A stretch of 34,856 nt of DNA from Acidovorax sp. (GCF_016783915.1 NZ_JADHVT010000037.1:1-34856); one strand, 5' to 3'; counted from the first letter of the stretch, positions 1-8,653 are shown. Made by a program: numbers and translations. Notes: generated from the sequence alone by a model not told the origin.

Positions 1-2
1 CC

Positions 3-1484
3 ATGACCCTGACTGCCGACAGCGACGCCCACACCAACCTCGGCCTCGCTTGGGACCACCGCTTTGCCGCGCTGGGCCCCGACTTTTTCACCGAACTGCG
101 CCCCACCCCTCTGCCCACGCCCCATTGGGTTGGCACCAGCCCCGCCGTGGCGCGACTGCTGGGGCTGGATGAAGCCGTCCTACGCAGCGATGAGGCCCTG
201 CAGGCCTTCACCGGCAACCGCCTGCTGGCAGGCTCGCGCCCCCTGGCCAGCGTGTACAGCGGACACCAGTTTGGCGTCTGGGCTGGTCAGCTGGGCGATG
301 GGCGCGCCATCTTGCTCGGGGAGACGGCTACGGGGTGGGAAGTCCAGCTCAAGGGCGCAGGCCGCACGCCCTACTCTCGCATGGGCGATGGCCGTGCGGT
401 ATTGCGCTCCAGCATCCGCGAGTTTTTGTGCAGCGAAGCCATGCACGGACTGGGTGTGCCGACATCGCGCGCACTGTGCATCACCGGCTCTCCCGCGCAC
501 GTCCGCCGCGAAGAAATCGAGACCGCTGCCGTCGTCACCCGCGTGGCACGCAGCTTTGTGCGTTTTGGTCATTTCGAGCACTTTGCTGCCAACGGCCACG
601 AGGCCGCGCTGCAAACGCTGGCCGACTACGTCATCGACCGCTACTACCCCGAATGCCGGGACAGCACCGACCTGGCAGGCAACCCGTACGCCGCCCTGCT
701 GCAGGCCGTGAGCGAGTGCACCGCGCGCCTCATGGCGCAATGGCAGGCCGTGGGCTTTTGCCATGGGGTGATGAACACCGACAACATGAGCATCCTGGGC
801 CTGACGATTGACTACGGGCCGTTCCAGTTTCTCGACGCGTTTGTGCCCGGCCACGTGTGCAACCACAGCGACTCGCAAGGCCGTTACGCCTACAACCGTC
901 AGCCCAATGTGGCGTACTGGAACCTGTTTTGCCTGGCGCAGGCGCTACTGCCCCTGATCGGCGACCAGGACTTGGCCAAGCAGGCCCTGGAGTCTTACAA
1001 GACGGTTTTCCCCGAGGCCTTCATGGCCCGCATGCGCGCCAAGCTGGGGCTGCGGGAGGCCAGCGACGGCGATGGCGCGCTCATCGACGGCATCTTGCTG
1101 CTGCTGGCCCAGAACCGGGTGGACTACCCCATCTTCTGGCGCCGCCTGTCGCAGGCCGTGGGCACCCAAGACATGGAGCCCGTGCGCGACCTGTTTGCGG
1201 ACCGTGCTGGCCTGGACCAATGGTTGCTACTATATTCAGAGCACTCAAGGCATACGGATGTAGCGCATCAAGCCGATTTGATGCTCAAAACCAATCCCAA
1301 GTTCGTGCTGCGCAACCACCTGGGCGAACAGGCCATTCGTGCGGCGAAACTTGGCGACTTCGGTGAACTCCAAACCCTGCAGCGGCTGCTGGAGCGCCCG
1401 TTTGACGAGCACCCGGGGCATGACGCCTACGCCGCCTTCCCGCCCGACTGGGCGTCTTCCATCGAGATCAGCTGTTCATCATGA
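3..1484 (+). CDS. selO: SelO/YdiU family protein adenylyltransferase (pseudokinase)
   Basis: 493 aa, full length for the family. SelO proteins have a kinase fold with inverted ATP binding and transfer AMP to Ser/Thr/Tyr of proteins, a role tied to oxidative stress. Visible signatures are [16 protein letters not shown] (about residues 117-131, nucleotide and Lys region), HGVMNTDN (about 254-261) and DYGPFQFLD (about 269-277, metal-binding Asp). The C-terminus is ISCSS with Cys491, the position held by selenocysteine in animal SelO. The stop overlaps the msrB start (ATGA), so the two are translationally coupled; this pairing suits a shared redox role. Residues about 407-429 are encoded by an AT-richer stretch that resembles a genus-type intergenic repeat (separate entry). 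The ATG lies at base 3, so the ribosome binding site and promoter are outside the window. Confidence 0.95.
   Translation: MTLTADSDAHTNLGLAWDHRFAALGPDFFTELRPTPLPTPHWVGTSPAVARLLGLDEAVLRSDEALQAFTGNRLLAGSRPLASVYSGHQFGVWAGQLGDGRAILLGETATGWEVQLKGAGRTPYSRMGDGRAVLRSSIREFLCSEAMHGLGVPTSRALCITGSPAHVRREEIETAAVVTRVARSFVRFGHFEHFAANGHEAALQTLADYVIDRYYPECRDSTDLAGNPYAALLQAVSECTARLMAQWQAVGFCHGVMNTDNMSILGLTIDYGPFQFLDAFVPGHVCNHSDSQGRYAYNRQPNVAYWNLFCLAQALLPLIGDQDLAKQALESYKTVFPEAFMARMRAKLGLREASDGDGALIDGILLLLAQNRVDYPIFWRRLSQAVGTQDMEPVRDLFADRAGLDQWLLLYSEHSRHTDVAHQADLMLKTNPKFVLRNHLGEQAIRAAKLGDFGELQTLQRLLERPFDEHPGHDAYAAFPPDWASSIEISCSS
1223..1290 (+). repeat. Comamonadaceae-type short repeat inside selO
   Basis: This 68-bp stretch (TTGCTA near the left end, GATTTGATGCTCAAA at the right end) is visibly poorer in GC than the gene around it. 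It aligns almost without gaps to the intergenic stretch at 19656-19720: shared TTGCTA, AGC-ACT, GGC-CATA, TAGCGC and ATTTGAT blocks in the same order and spacing. It is read in frame without a stop as selO residues about 407-429. That it is a mobile-like repeat is inference from this alignment and from my recollection of similar repeats in Acidovorax relatives. Confidence 0.5.
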
Positions 1485-1894
1485 CCCATCCCATCCAGAA
1501 GACTGACGCCGAATGGCAAGCCGTACTGCGCGAAAAAGGCGCAGAACCCGTGGCCTTCCAGGTCACGCGCCATGCCGCCACCGAGCGCCCTTTCACCGGC
1601 AAGTACGAAGCCCACTGGGCCGACGGCAGCTACCACTGCGTCTGCTGCGGCGCCAAGCTGTTCGACTCGGTCACCAAGTTTGACGCGGGCTGCGGCTGGC
1701 CCAGCTTTTCCGAAGCCATCCCCGGCGCCATCACCGAAATCGTGGACCGCAGCCATGGCATGGTCCGCACCGAAACGGTGTGTGCACAATGCGGGGCGCA
1801 CCTGGGTCATGTGTTTGAAGATGGCCCAGCGCCCACCGGGCTGCGGTATTGCATGAACTCGGCCTCGCTGGACTTCGAGTCCGGCGACCGCTGA
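1481..1894 (+). CDS. msrB: Peptide-methionine (R)-S-oxide reductase MsrB
   Basis: 137 aa, usual single-domain length. MsrB reduces the R-epimer of methionine sulfoxide in proteins, recycled by thioredoxin, in the cytoplasm. The sequence shows the zinc Cys pairs (C53/C56 in [11 protein letters not shown] and C101/C104 in CAQCG), the GCGWPSF motif whose Cys71 is in the usual recycling position, and the catalytic Cys124 in RYCMNSASL. The [10 protein letters not shown] motif is intact. The start codon overlaps the selO stop by four bases, so it is co-translated with selO. It is followed after 24 bp by yciB. I see no unusual feature. Confidence 0.97.
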   Translation: MTHPIQKTDAEWQAVLREKGAEPVAFQVTRHAATERPFTGKYEAHWADGSYHCVCCGAKLFDSVTKFDAGCGWPSFSEAIPGAITEIVDRSHGMVRTETVCAQCGAHLGHVFEDGPAPTGLRYCMNSASLDFESGDR

Positions 1895-1918
1895 AGCACG
1901 GGACTCCTTGCTGACTCC

Positions 1919-2458
1919 ATGAAAATTCTGATCGACTTTTTCCCCATCCTGCTGTTCTTCGGGGCCTACAAGTTCTACGGCATCTACGTGGGCACCGCCG
2001 TGCTCATGGCGGCCACGGCCTTGCAGATGGCCATCATCTACGCCATCGACCGGCGCCTGCAGACCATGCACAAGGTCACCCTGGTGCTGATCCTGCTGTT
2101 TGGCACGCTCACGCTGGTCCTGCAGGACGACCGGTTCATCAAATGGAAACCCACAGTGCTCTATGGCGCTATGTCGGTGGCCCTGGCGGTGGCGCTCTGG
2201 GCGCTCAAAAAGAATTTCCTCAAGATGCTGCTGGGTAGCCAGCTGGACTTGCCTGACGCCGTCTGGCAGAGGCTGAATGTGGCCTGGATCATCTACTGCG
2301 CCTTCATGTCTGCCATCAACGCGTACGTGGTGATGAACTTCAGCACCGAAGCCTGGGTGGACTTCAAGCTGTGGGGCTATGCGTTTCCGCTGGTCTTCCT
2401 GGTGGCCCAGGGCATCTACATTGCGCCCCATCTCAAGGGCGACGAGCCCACCACCTGA
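1919..2458 (+). CDS. yciB: Inner membrane septation protein YciB/IspZ family
   Basis: 179 aa, the family's usual length. YciB proteins are small polytopic inner-membrane proteins that interact with division and envelope-elongation proteins; loss perturbs septation and envelope integrity in enterobacteria. The N-terminus [18 protein letters not shown] is the typical family opening, and about five hydrophobic segments are visible (roughly residues 3-22, 27-44, 52-68, 77-93 and 120-170, the last possibly two). The motif [11 protein letters not shown] in the central loop is characteristic. It sits between msrB and bolA in a compact rightward run (24 bp and about 15 bp gaps), consistent with one operon; yciB-bolA-ppiC order is common in betaproteobacteria. 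Confidence 0.93.
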   Translation: MKILIDFFPILLFFGAYKFYGIYVGTAVLMAATALQMAIIYAIDRRLQTMHKVTLVLILLFGTLTLVLQDDRFIKWKPTVLYGAMSVALAVALWALKKNFLKMLLGSQLDLPDAVWQRLNVAWIIYCAFMSAINAYVVMNFSTEAWVDFKLWGYAFPLVFLVAQGIYIAPHLKGDEPTT

Positions 2459-2473
2459 ACGAGTGTGAAGCCC

Positions 2474-2734
2474 ATGAACTCCATCGCAGACCAGATGCAC
2501 CAGACACTGGCCGACCGCCTCACCCCCAGCCACCTGGAGGTGCTGGACGAAAGCGCCGCCCACGCAGGCCATGCGGGTGCCAACGGCACGGGATTCGGTA
2601 CCCATTTTCGGGTGCGAATTTCGTCACCTTTCTTTACAGGACGCTCCCGCGTGGCCCAACACCGCCTTGTGTATGATGCGCTGCAAGAATTTATTGACCA
2701 AGGCGTTCACGCCCTCGCCATTGAAGTTCTCTGA
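2474..2734 (+). CDS. bolA: BolA family protein
   Basis: 86 aa. BolA-fold proteins (class II KH-like) act with monothiol glutaredoxins in iron-sulfur handling and as transcription or morphology factors. The C-terminal half shows the family pattern: FRVRISSPFFTGRSRVAQHR followed by VYDALQEFIDQGVHALAIEV, with the helix-turn and conserved H-R-V-Y stretch. I chose the ATG at 2474 (MNSIADQMHQTL), preceded by GAAG; an in-frame GTG at 2465 would add three residues and has no good Shine-Dalgarno. It lies about 15 bp after yciB and 66 bp before the peptidyl-prolyl isomerase gene. Which BolA subtype it is cannot be settled from sequence alone. Confidence 0.88.
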   Translation: MNSIADQMHQTLADRLTPSHLEVLDESAAHAGHAGANGTGFGTHFRVRISSPFFTGRSRVAQHRLVYDALQEFIDQGVHALAIEVL

Positions 2735-2800
2735 GCCGGCCCCAAGTCAACATCTGCCGGATTTCAGTCGGCAAACAACCCCTCATTTTTTGGATTCCGC

Positions 2801-3586
2801 ATGAAGAAACAGCTCCTGTCTGGCCTCGTCGCCGCTGCCGTGCTGGGCACGTTGGCCCTGCCCGTTTCCGCCCAGAATGTCGCCATTGTTAACGGCAAGG
2901 CGGTTCCCAAGGAGCGCGTCGAAGCGCTCAAGCAGCAGGTCGAACGCTCGGGCCGCCCCGTGACGCCCGACATCGAAGGCCAGATCAAGGAAGAAGTCAT
3001 TGCCCGTGAAATCTTCATGCAGGAAGCTCAAAAGCGCGGCCTGGAAACCTCGGCAGACTACAAGGCCCAGCTGGACCTGGCACGCCAGGCCATCCTGATT
3101 CGCGAACTGTTCGCCGACTTCCAGAAGACGAACCCCGTCACCGACGCTGAAATCCAGGCCGAATACGACAAGTTCGTGGCAGCCAACAGCGGCAAGGAAT
3201 ACAAGGCCCGCCACATCCTGGTGGAAAAGGAAGCCGACGCCAAGGCCATCATCGCGTCCATCAAGAAGGGCGCCAAGTTTGAAGACATCGCCAAGAAGCA
3301 ATCCAAGGACCCAGGCTCCGGCGCCAAGGGCGGCGACCTCGACTGGGCCAACCCATCGAGCTACGTGAGCGAGTTCACCGAAGCGCTGGTCAAGCTCGAA
3401 AAGGGCAAGATGACAGAGACGCCCGTGAAGAGCCAGTTTGGCTGGCACATCATCCGCCTGGACGATGTGCGCCAGGCAGAACTGCCCAAGCTCGAAGAAG
3501 TCAAGCCCCAAGTGGCGCAGCAACTGCAACAGCAAAAGCTGGCCAAGTTCCAGGAAGACCTGCGCGCCAAGGCCAAGGTGGAATAA
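2801..3586 (+). CDS. Periplasmic parvulin-type peptidyl-prolyl cis-trans isomerase (PpiC/SurA-like)
   Basis: 261 aa. A Sec signal peptide is clear (MKKQLLSGLVAAAVLGTLA, cleavage after VSA-Q at about residue 25), so the enzyme acts in the periplasm on folding of envelope or outer-membrane proteins. An N-terminal helical chaperone-like part (about 30-135) is followed by a rotamase domain (about 140-240) with ARHILV, GAKFEDIAKKQSKDP, GGDLDW and the C-terminal FGWHIIRL motifs typical of parvulins. The tail is Gln/Lys-rich and helical. The gene ends the selO-bolA run and is followed after 35 bp by a strong intrinsic terminator. It could also be named PrsA-like; exact substrate range is unknown. 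Confidence 0.93.
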   Translation: MKKQLLSGLVAAAVLGTLALPVSAQNVAIVNGKAVPKERVEALKQQVERSGRPVTPDIEGQIKEEVIAREIFMQEAQKRGLETSADYKAQLDLARQAILIRELFADFQKTNPVTDAEIQAEYDKFVAANSGKEYKARHILVEKEADAKAIIASIKKGAKFEDIAKKQSKDPGSGAKGGDLDWANPSSYVSEFTEALVKLEKGKMTETPVKSQFGWHIIRLDDVRQAELPKLEEVKPQVAQQLQQQKLAKFQEDLRAKAKVE

Positions 3587-3621
3587 GCCAGCTGGCACTC
3601 GGTTTCGGCCGTTTTGGCAAC

Positions 3622-3650
3622 AAAAAACGCGACTTCGGTCGCGTTTTTTT
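3622..3650 (+). terminator. Bidirectional intrinsic terminator between ppiC-type gene and DUF1624 gene
   Basis: The stem AAAAAACGCGAC / GTCGCGTTTTTT with a TTCG tetraloop is perfect. The T-run on the right ends the rightward isomerase transcript and the A-run on the left serves the convergent leftward gene at 3678. Confidence 0.95.
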
Positions 3651-3677
3651 ATGCCTTCCAGCCTTTCAATGCGAAAT

Positions 3678-4499
3678 TCAGACCCGCCCCAGCACCCACA
3701 CCACCGCCATCAGCAGGCCGATCATGACCGGCTGGTGGACCATGTAATAGCTCAGGCTCCACCGACCCAGCGTCGCCAGAGGCCTCAGCACATAGGGCAA
3801 TCGCCATTGCAGCCAGTCCTTACGCGCGCGCAACGCCCATTGGCCGGCTGCGAGCCCCCACCAGAGCACGCCCAACCAGGGCAGCACCGGCACATAGTCT
3901 TCCGTGAACGGTTTGCGGGACACCAGCCCCAGCCAATTCAAGACTCGCCCGTTGAACCACGGCGCTGCGTCGGGCCACACCCCGGTCAAAAACTGCTGCG
4001 CGCCCCACGGCAAGGCCACAGCCACCAGCCCTGCAAGCCACAGCCAGCGCCCCCACCCCGACGTGCAGCGCGCTATGAGCAACATCACAGCCACGCCATG
4101 CAGCACACCAAAATAGATAAAGCTGGCCGGAAACATCACAAACGAGCCTGCAGACACCAGCAGTGCACAACCAGCAATCTGCCCCCAGCGCCGCCTAAAA
4201 CGACTCCAGCCCTGCCCTTGGTGCAACGCGATGGCCTGCCCCAACCCGGCGCAGAACAGGAAAAGACTCACGATGAGGGTGCGCTGCGTGGTCCAGAAAG
4301 GATCCACACGGAAGTTCTGCGGCCACAAGCCAAAGTGGCTCAGATCAAAACAAAAGTGGAACACCGTCATCCAGACCATGGCCACCCCCCTTAGCGCATC
4401 AACCATGTCGTAACGCTGCACTGCAAGCGGTTCAGGCGCTTTGGAATGTGGTGATGGTGCGGCAGCAGCTACAGAGACAGAGGGCACAGGGAAGGTCAT
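3678..4499 (-). CDS. DUF1624 / HGSNAT-like heparan-alpha-glucosaminide acetyltransferase-family membrane protein
   Basis: About 273 aa from the ATG at 4499 (MTFPVPSVSV). The motif VDALRGVAMVWMTVFHFCFD near the N-terminus is the hallmark of the DUF1624 family, related to acyltransferase-type membrane proteins such as HGSNAT. Several hydrophobic segments follow (for example around FWTTQRTLIVSLFLFCAGLG and WSLSYYMVHQPVMIGLLMAV), suggesting about seven membrane spans. The open frame continues upstream into the tRNA gene, but that extension has no family character, so it was not used. It lies alone, convergent with the isomerase gene and downstream of tRNA-Pro. The acceptor and donor substrates in bacteria are not established. 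Confidence 0.85.
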   Translation of the reverse strand: MTFPVPSVSVAAAAPSPHSKAPEPLAVQRYDMVDALRGVAMVWMTVFHFCFDLSHFGLWPQNFRVDPFWTTQRTLIVSLFLFCAGLGQAIALHQGQGWSRFRRRWGQIAGCALLVSAGSFVMFPASFIYFGVLHGVAVMLLIARCTSGWGRWLWLAGLVAVALPWGAQQFLTGVWPDAAPWFNGRVLNWLGLVSRKPFTEDYVPVLPWLGVLWWGLAAGQWALRARKDWLQWRLPYVLRPLATLGRWSLSYYMVHQPVMIGLLMAVVWVLGRV

Positions 4500-4681
4500 G
4501 AAGATACCGGCAAGCGCCGTGCGCGGTACACGGCAGGATCGGGTGCGAATGGGCGTCCAACAGCAGTGGCCGCTATGGTACGTAGATTCAGCAAGCCTGC
4601 TGGCAGTACCGGCCGAACAAAACCTCAATCCGTCTCCAGGAGAACCTGGTTGCCCGGCTGTGAGGACTGCAAGCGGGCAAG

Positions 4682-4715
4682 AAAAAAGGCCCTGCAGCAT
4701 GTGCTGCAGGGCCTT
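4682..4715 (-). terminator. Intrinsic terminator of tRNA-Pro
   Basis: On the minus strand the hairpin AAGGCCCTGCAGCA/TGCTGCAGGGCCTT (long perfect arms around a two-base centre) is followed by TTTTTT. It lies 8 bp past the tRNA 3' end and is therefore its likely terminator. Confidence 0.9.
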
Positions 4716-4722
4716 CAAACAT

Positions 4723-4799
4723 TGGTCGGAGCGGCGGGATTCGAACTCGCGACCCTCTGCTCCCAAAGCAGATGCGCTACCAGGCTGCGCTACGCTCCG
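4723..4799 (-). tRNA. tRNA-Pro (anticodon TGG)
   Basis: 77 nt including an encoded CCA end. Acceptor arms CGGAGCG and CGCTCCG pair perfectly with discriminator A. The anticodon arm is CTGCT-TTGGGAG-AGCAG-like with TGG in the loop, reading proline codons CCN. The T-arm contains GAGTTCGAATCC. The D-arm AGCGCAGCCTGGTAGCGC is canonical. Confidence 0.97.
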
Positions 4800-4947
4800 A
4801 CAGCTCGTATTCTAACCCGTCAATTCCCCTGTTTTTGGCTCATCGCCTGCTTTTTTGACTTTTTTTAGAAAGTGGCAGGGCGAAGAGATCACAGGAGAGA
4901 GCGGTCGCGCAAACGCGACGTGGCAAGAGACGAACCAGAAAAACTAT

Positions 4948-4980
4948 AAAACCGTCTCGGTCTGCCACAGACCGAGAGCG
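4948..4980 (-). terminator. Intrinsic terminator of infA
   Basis: On the minus strand TCTCGGTCTG and CAGACCGAGA form a perfect 10-bp stem with a three-base loop, followed by GG then TTTTATAG. It sits about 10 bp past the infA stop. Confidence 0.85.
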
Positions 4981-4986
4981 GAAAGA

Positions 4987-5238
4987 TCAGCGGCTGGAGG
5001 AAGGGCCAGGACCGCGACCGGCGAGGTGGCGGAACGTGATGCGGCCCTTGGTCAGGTCGTAAGGCGACATCTCGAGCGACACCTTGTCACCCGCCAGGAT
5101 GCGGATGTGGTGCTTGCGCATCTTGCCGCCGGTATAGGCAATCAGTTGGTGACCGTTGTCCAGCGTGACGCGAAAGCGCGAGTCCGGCAAGACTTCCGTG
5201 ACGGAGCCCTGCATTTCAATGAGTTCTTCTTTGGCCAT
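4987..5238 (-). CDS. infA: Translation initiation factor IF-1 (infA2 type)
   Basis: 83 aa from the ATG at 5238 ([20 protein letters not shown]). IF-1 is a cytoplasmic S1/OB-fold protein that binds the 30S A-site during initiation. The core motifs [25 protein letters not shown] and [13 protein letters not shown] are intact. It is about 11 residues longer than the standard 72-residue IF-1, ending [10 protein letters not shown], and it stands alone next to a tRNA rather than in the ribosomal-protein operon. Betaproteobacteria commonly carry such an additional infA copy. An upstream in-frame extension to 5370 has no conserved character. It has its own downstream terminator. Confidence 0.93.
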   Translation of the reverse strand: MAKEELIEMQGSVTEVLPDSRFRVTLDNGHQLIAYTGGKMRKHHIRILAGDKVSLEMSPYDLTKGRITFRHLAGRGPGPSSSR

Positions 5239-5540
5239 GTGTTTCTCTATCTCTTCAAAGCAAATGTTCTGTGGTCGGCGCCTGAGCGGTTTTATTGCAT
5301 TCACCACGGCAGCTGCAGCGTTGTCGAAACTCGACACACGGTGCATGGCGGGCGGTGGGAGTCGCTGCACCCAGGGCGCAGATCAGGCAGAGGGCCGGGA
5401 GACGGCTTCAATGAACAGGCGTCAGCGCTGCGCAAAGCCTGTCGATTGTACCGCGACAAGCCATGTTTTGCCTATGGGATGCCCGGCGCGCCCTGCGGCA
5501 CGGGCGCAGCGCCCACACCACAGGCCTCAGGTGCCGCCTG
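5239..5540. other. Leader/promoter region of infA
   Basis: About 300 bp with no supported gene. On the minus strand a possible promoter is TAGGCA, an 18-bp spacer and TACAAT (the latter at 5445-5450), which would leave a leader of roughly 200 nt before infA. No terminator with a T-run is evident for the HPP gene that ends at 5541, so readthrough into infA is possible. The promoter call is weak. Confidence 0.3.
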
Positions 5541-6710
5541 CTATCGGCCTTGCACCGCCGAGGCCAGGGTACGTACCAGATCAGTCTGCGTGATGATGCC
5601 TACGAGGTGATCCACATCATCCACGATGGGAATGTGATGGTGCCCGCCTTGCGAAAAGAGCGGCACGAGGTCCATCGCATGCTGTGCCGAGCGCGCCACC
5701 TGAACCGGGTGGGACATGATCTCGCCCACTGCCTGGGGCTGCCCTCCACGCCCCATGACCAGTGTGCGCAACCGCTGCCCCAGCCCTTCGTGGGTGTCGA
5801 GGTTGGCCAGTCGCATGAAGTCCGCCACCGTCACGATTCCAATGACATGTCGCTGCGCATCCACCACTGGCAGCGCCTTGATTTGCTGTAACCGCATCAG
5901 TGCCCAAGCCTCCCTGAGTGACACTCCGGCCTCCACAGCGTAAGGCGGGCTGGACATGATGTCAGCGCAGCGCAACTCTCCCAGGGTCCGCTGGAATGCC
6001 GCGCGGCCCGCCAGGTGCAACAGCCCCTCCAGATCCGCCCGGCTCACGTCGAGCACCTGGTTGTAGTGGGCCAGCGCCGCATCCACATCCGACGCGGTGA
6101 AAGCGCCCTGGCTCGTCGCCACCTGCGACGCGACACGTTGAGGATGTGGGTAGCGGCGACCCGTCAGCCCGTTGTAGACCACTGCTGCGGTCAACAGCAG
6201 TACCACGTTGAACAACACCGGGAACGCCGCGAGATGCCATCCGTCCCCCGAGGTCAGCACCACGTACAACGCCATGGCCCCACCCGGAGGATGCAGGCAA
6301 CGCAGTGGCACCATAAGCGCAATGGCCAAGCCCACGGCAATCGCCCCCGCCAAGGCCTTGTCCGGAATCACCGCAGAACAGACCGCGCCCACCAGAGCCG
6401 ACAGGGTACTGCCACCCAACACGGGCCATGGCTGGGCCAGCGGGCTGGAGGGCATGCCAAACACCAGCACGGCACTGGCCCCCAACGACGCCACCATCCA
6501 CGGGCCAGTGCCACTGCCCTGGGCCCACCAACGGCTCAGCCATGCCGTGAGCAGCACGCCAATCACCGCGCCCACCACAAAGCGCAGGCGCTCTCGACCA
6601 TCGATGCCCAGCGGGGCGGGCCAGAAATGCCGCAGCCATTCGGTCAGGCGCACAGCCAGTGACCGGCGAGACGTTGCCGAAGGGGGAAAGTCGGAGTGTG
6701 AAGAAGGCAT
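5541..6710 (-). CDS. HPP-domain membrane protein with tandem CBS domains
   Basis: About 389 aa from the ATG at 6710 (MPSSHSDFPPS). The N-terminal part (about residues 30-180) is an HPP integral-membrane domain with four hydrophobic segments and the motif CLHPPGGAMALY that gives the family its name. The C-terminal part (about 245-385) carries two CBS domains: ADIMSSPPYAVEAGVSLREA...VIGIVTVADFM and VGEIMSHPVQVA...HLVGIITQTDL. CBS pairs bind adenine nucleotides and usually regulate an attached transporter. HPP proteins are suspected transporters (a chloroplast relative is linked to nitrite), but substrate is unknown here. An upstream extension to 6791 is open but Ser/Arg-rich and unlikely. It is a single-gene unit. 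Confidence 0.88.
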   Translation of the reverse strand: MPSSHSDFPPSATSRRSLAVRLTEWLRHFWPAPLGIDGRERLRFVVGAVIGVLLTAWLSRWWAQGSGTGPWMVASLGASAVLVFGMPSSPLAQPWPVLGGSTLSALVGAVCSAVIPDKALAGAIAVGLAIALMVPLRCLHPPGGAMALYVVLTSGDGWHLAAFPVLFNVVLLLTAAVVYNGLTGRRYPHPQRVASQVATSQGAFTASDVDAALAHYNQVLDVSRADLEGLLHLAGRAAFQRTLGELRCADIMSSPPYAVEAGVSLREAWALMRLQQIKALPVVDAQRHVIGIVTVADFMRLANLDTHEGLGQRLRTLVMGRGGQPQAVGEIMSHPVQVARSAQHAMDLVPLFSQGGHHHIPIVDDVDHLVGIITQTDLVRTLASAVQGR

Positions 6711-7252
6711 ACAGAACGAAACGCGGGAGCGGCTGCAAACTACATCAATACCGGGCTGACTGGAACGTTGCGAGCCCCCCGTGCAGCGCACTTACAAACA
6801 GCTTGTTGGGCCAACTTGCAAGGTGCGCCCGCTTGGACGATGGTGTGCCATTGTGCAGGCAGAGCCACGGAGCAAGAGCACGGGAGGTCGTCAGCGTCAC
6901 GGAAGCGTATCCAAACGCCGGTCAGTACCAGTGGAGCAACTCGATGCTGGAAACTACCTAGAACCCAGGATTGAATCGCTCACCCCAACCCCAAAACACG
7001 ATCTATACTGCACAAAAATAGCAAACATGCATTTTACTTCATGCGCAAATTTTCCCTTTCACATGCAGCTGCAACGGCAAGTTACCACCATGTCGCGGCT
7101 GTTAAGTAGAACGTCAGAGACATGGCTCCAATAGCCGGATTGGGCCATGTTCGCGGAACCCAATGCCAGCTCCGGTACGGGTAACCCATAGGTATTCACC
7201 ACCGAACGCTTGCAGTAAATTACTTTAAGCCTAAACAAAGGAGACAATCCCC
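6711..7252. other. Divergent intergenic region between HPP gene and liv operon
   Basis: About 540 bp without a supported gene between divergent starts. It holds the promoters of both units. The right half (about 6960-7075) is notably AT-richer than the surroundings and contains short A/T tracts; a stable inverted repeat lies at 7120-7150. The binding-protein gene has a clear Shine-Dalgarno (AAAGGAG) 11 bp before its ATG. I could not fix the -35/-10 boxes with confidence. Confidence 0.6.
7120..7150. repeat. Stem-loop / inverted repeat upstream of liv operon
   Basis: ACATGGC-T-CCAAT and ATTGG-G-CCATGT are complementary over 12 bp with one bulged base and a six-base loop (AGCCGG). No T-run follows, so it is not an intrinsic terminator. 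It lies about 100 bp before the binding-protein start and could be an operator or a leader RNA structure. Confidence 0.5.
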
Positions 7253-8440
7253 ATGACCACCCGCCGCCTCGTCATCAGCCGCAGTGCCGCCCTCGTTGGC
7301 GCAGCATCCACGGGCCTGCTGCTGCCCTCCATCGTGCGAGCTCAAAGCGGCAAGGTGCGCGTGGGGTTCATGTTGCCCTACACCGGCACCTTTGCCCAGC
7401 TGGGCGTGGCCATCGAGAACGGCGTGCGCCTGGCCATCGACCAGCAAGGCGGCAAGCTCGGCGGCCGCGAGATCGAGTGGTTCAAGGTGGATGATGAATC
7501 CGAGCCCAGCAAGGGCGTGGAAAACGCCAGCAAGCTGGTCCAGCGCGACAAGGTGGATGTGCTGATTGGCACTGTGCACTCGGGCGTGCAGATGGGCATC
7601 CAGAAGGTGGCGCGCGACACCGGTGTGCTCAACCTCAGTCCCAACGCGGGCGTGCACGCCGCCACCCGCGCGCTGTGCGCGCCCAATGTGTTCCGCACTT
7701 CGTTCAGCAACTCCCAACCCACCCTGGCGCTGGGCAAGGCGATGGTCGAAAAGGGCCACAAGAAGGCCGTGTGGATCACCTGGAAGTACGCTGCTGGTGA
7801 CGAGGCGTTTGAGGGCTTCAAGGAAAGCTACACCAAGGCCGGCGGCACCATCGTCAAGGAGCTGGGACTGCCCTTCCCCAATGTCGAATTCCAGGCACTG
7901 CTGACAGAGATTGCCGCGCTCAAGCCCGATGCCGTGGCCTGCTTCTTTGCGGGCGGCGGTGCGGCCAAATTCATCCGCGACTACGCGGCAGCAGGCCTCA
8001 AGGACAAGATTCCGCTGTACGGCTCGGGCTTTTTGACAGAAGGCGTGCTCGACGCTGCCGGCCCTGCGGCCGACGGCATCATCACCACCATGCACTACAG
8101 CGATTCGCTGGACACGCCGCGCAACAAGCAGTTCCGCCTGGAATACGCCAAGGCCTTCCGCAGCCAGCCCGACGTGTATGCCGTGCAAGGCTACGACACC
8201 GGCCTGCTACTGGTGCAGGGCGCCAACGCGGTCAAGGGCGACCTGTCTGCCAAGCCCGCGCTGTACAAGGCGCTGGAGAGCGCAGTCATCGACAGCCCAC
8301 GCGGCAAGTGGACGATGAGCAAGTCGCACAACCCCGTGCAGGACATCTACCTGCGCCGCGTCGAGAACAAGGAAAACAAGGTGATTGGCGTAGCCGCCAA
8401 GGCGCTGGCCGACAGCGGCGCCGGTTGCAGGATGGGATAA
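7253..8440 (+). CDS. Branched-chain amino acid-type ABC transporter substrate-binding protein
   Basis: 395 aa, periplasmic type I binding protein of the LivK/HAAT family (Peripla_BP_6). The N-terminus MTTRRLVISRSAALVG has a twin-arginine-like motif followed by a hydrophobic stretch and cleavage near VRA-Q (about residue 30). KVRVGFMLPYTGTFAQLG opens the mature domain, and GGREIEWFKVDDESEP and DVLIGTVHSGVQMG are typical of the fold. It heads the operon livH-livM-livG-livF. Ligand cannot be read from sequence; paralogs of this family in Comamonadaceae bind aromatic acids, amides or branched-chain amino acids. A genus-type repeat follows immediately after the stop. Confidence 0.93.
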   Translation: MTTRRLVISRSAALVGAASTGLLLPSIVRAQSGKVRVGFMLPYTGTFAQLGVAIENGVRLAIDQQGGKLGGREIEWFKVDDESEPSKGVENASKLVQRDKVDVLIGTVHSGVQMGIQKVARDTGVLNLSPNAGVHAATRALCAPNVFRTSFSNSQPTLALGKAMVEKGHKKAVWITWKYAAGDEAFEGFKESYTKAGGTIVKELGLPFPNVEFQALLTEIAALKPDAVACFFAGGGAAKFIRDYAAAGLKDKIPLYGSGFLTEGVLDAAGPAADGIITTMHYSDSLDTPRNKQFRLEYAKAFRSQPDVYAVQGYDTGLLLVQGANAVKGDLSAKPALYKALESAVIDSPRGKWTMSKSHNPVQDIYLRRVENKENKVIGVAAKALADSGAGCRMG

Positions 8441-8442
8441 CA

Positions 8443-8550
8443 CCCCCCTGAGGCGCTGCGCGCCTTCCCCCCGCTCTCGCAGCGCTGCGCGCAGCGGGCA
8501 GGGGGACGCAACCCTCGCTGCGGGGTGGCCCTTGTTCGGCTGCCCTCCAT
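8443..8550. repeat. GC-rich Comamonadaceae-type intergenic repeat between binding protein gene and livH
   Basis: About 108 bp starting CCCCCCTGAGGCGCTGCGCG and containing internally complementary blocks (GCGCTGCGCGC, GCAGCGCTGCGCGCAGCG) and ending GGCCCTTGTTCGGCTGCCCT. The text matches a repeat I recall from many Acidovorax intergenic regions; that is recollection, not a search. It occupies half of the 213-bp gap before livH, which has no other recognisable content. Confidence 0.6.
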
Positions 8551-8653
8551 GGGGCCGCGCCAGTTACCAAGTCCACGGGTACATCGCCCGCACAAAGCTC
8601 CTTTCACCAGTGGCTACCAGCCACATCGGCAGGCCGCCAACATCACCACATTC

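Noticed and set aside
1427-2605. A 392-residue minus-strand open frame across selO, msrB, yciB and bolA
   Set aside because: It spans four clear plus-strand genes and has no family character.
4500-4766. Upstream extension of the DUF1624 gene into the tRNA
   Set aside because: The extension runs through the tRNA and its terminator and lacks conserved residues; ATG at 4499 is the sensible start.
4723-4799. tRNA-Pro as the attachment site of a genomic island
   Set aside because: No integrase, no direct repeat of the tRNA 3' end and ordinary housekeeping genes on both sides.
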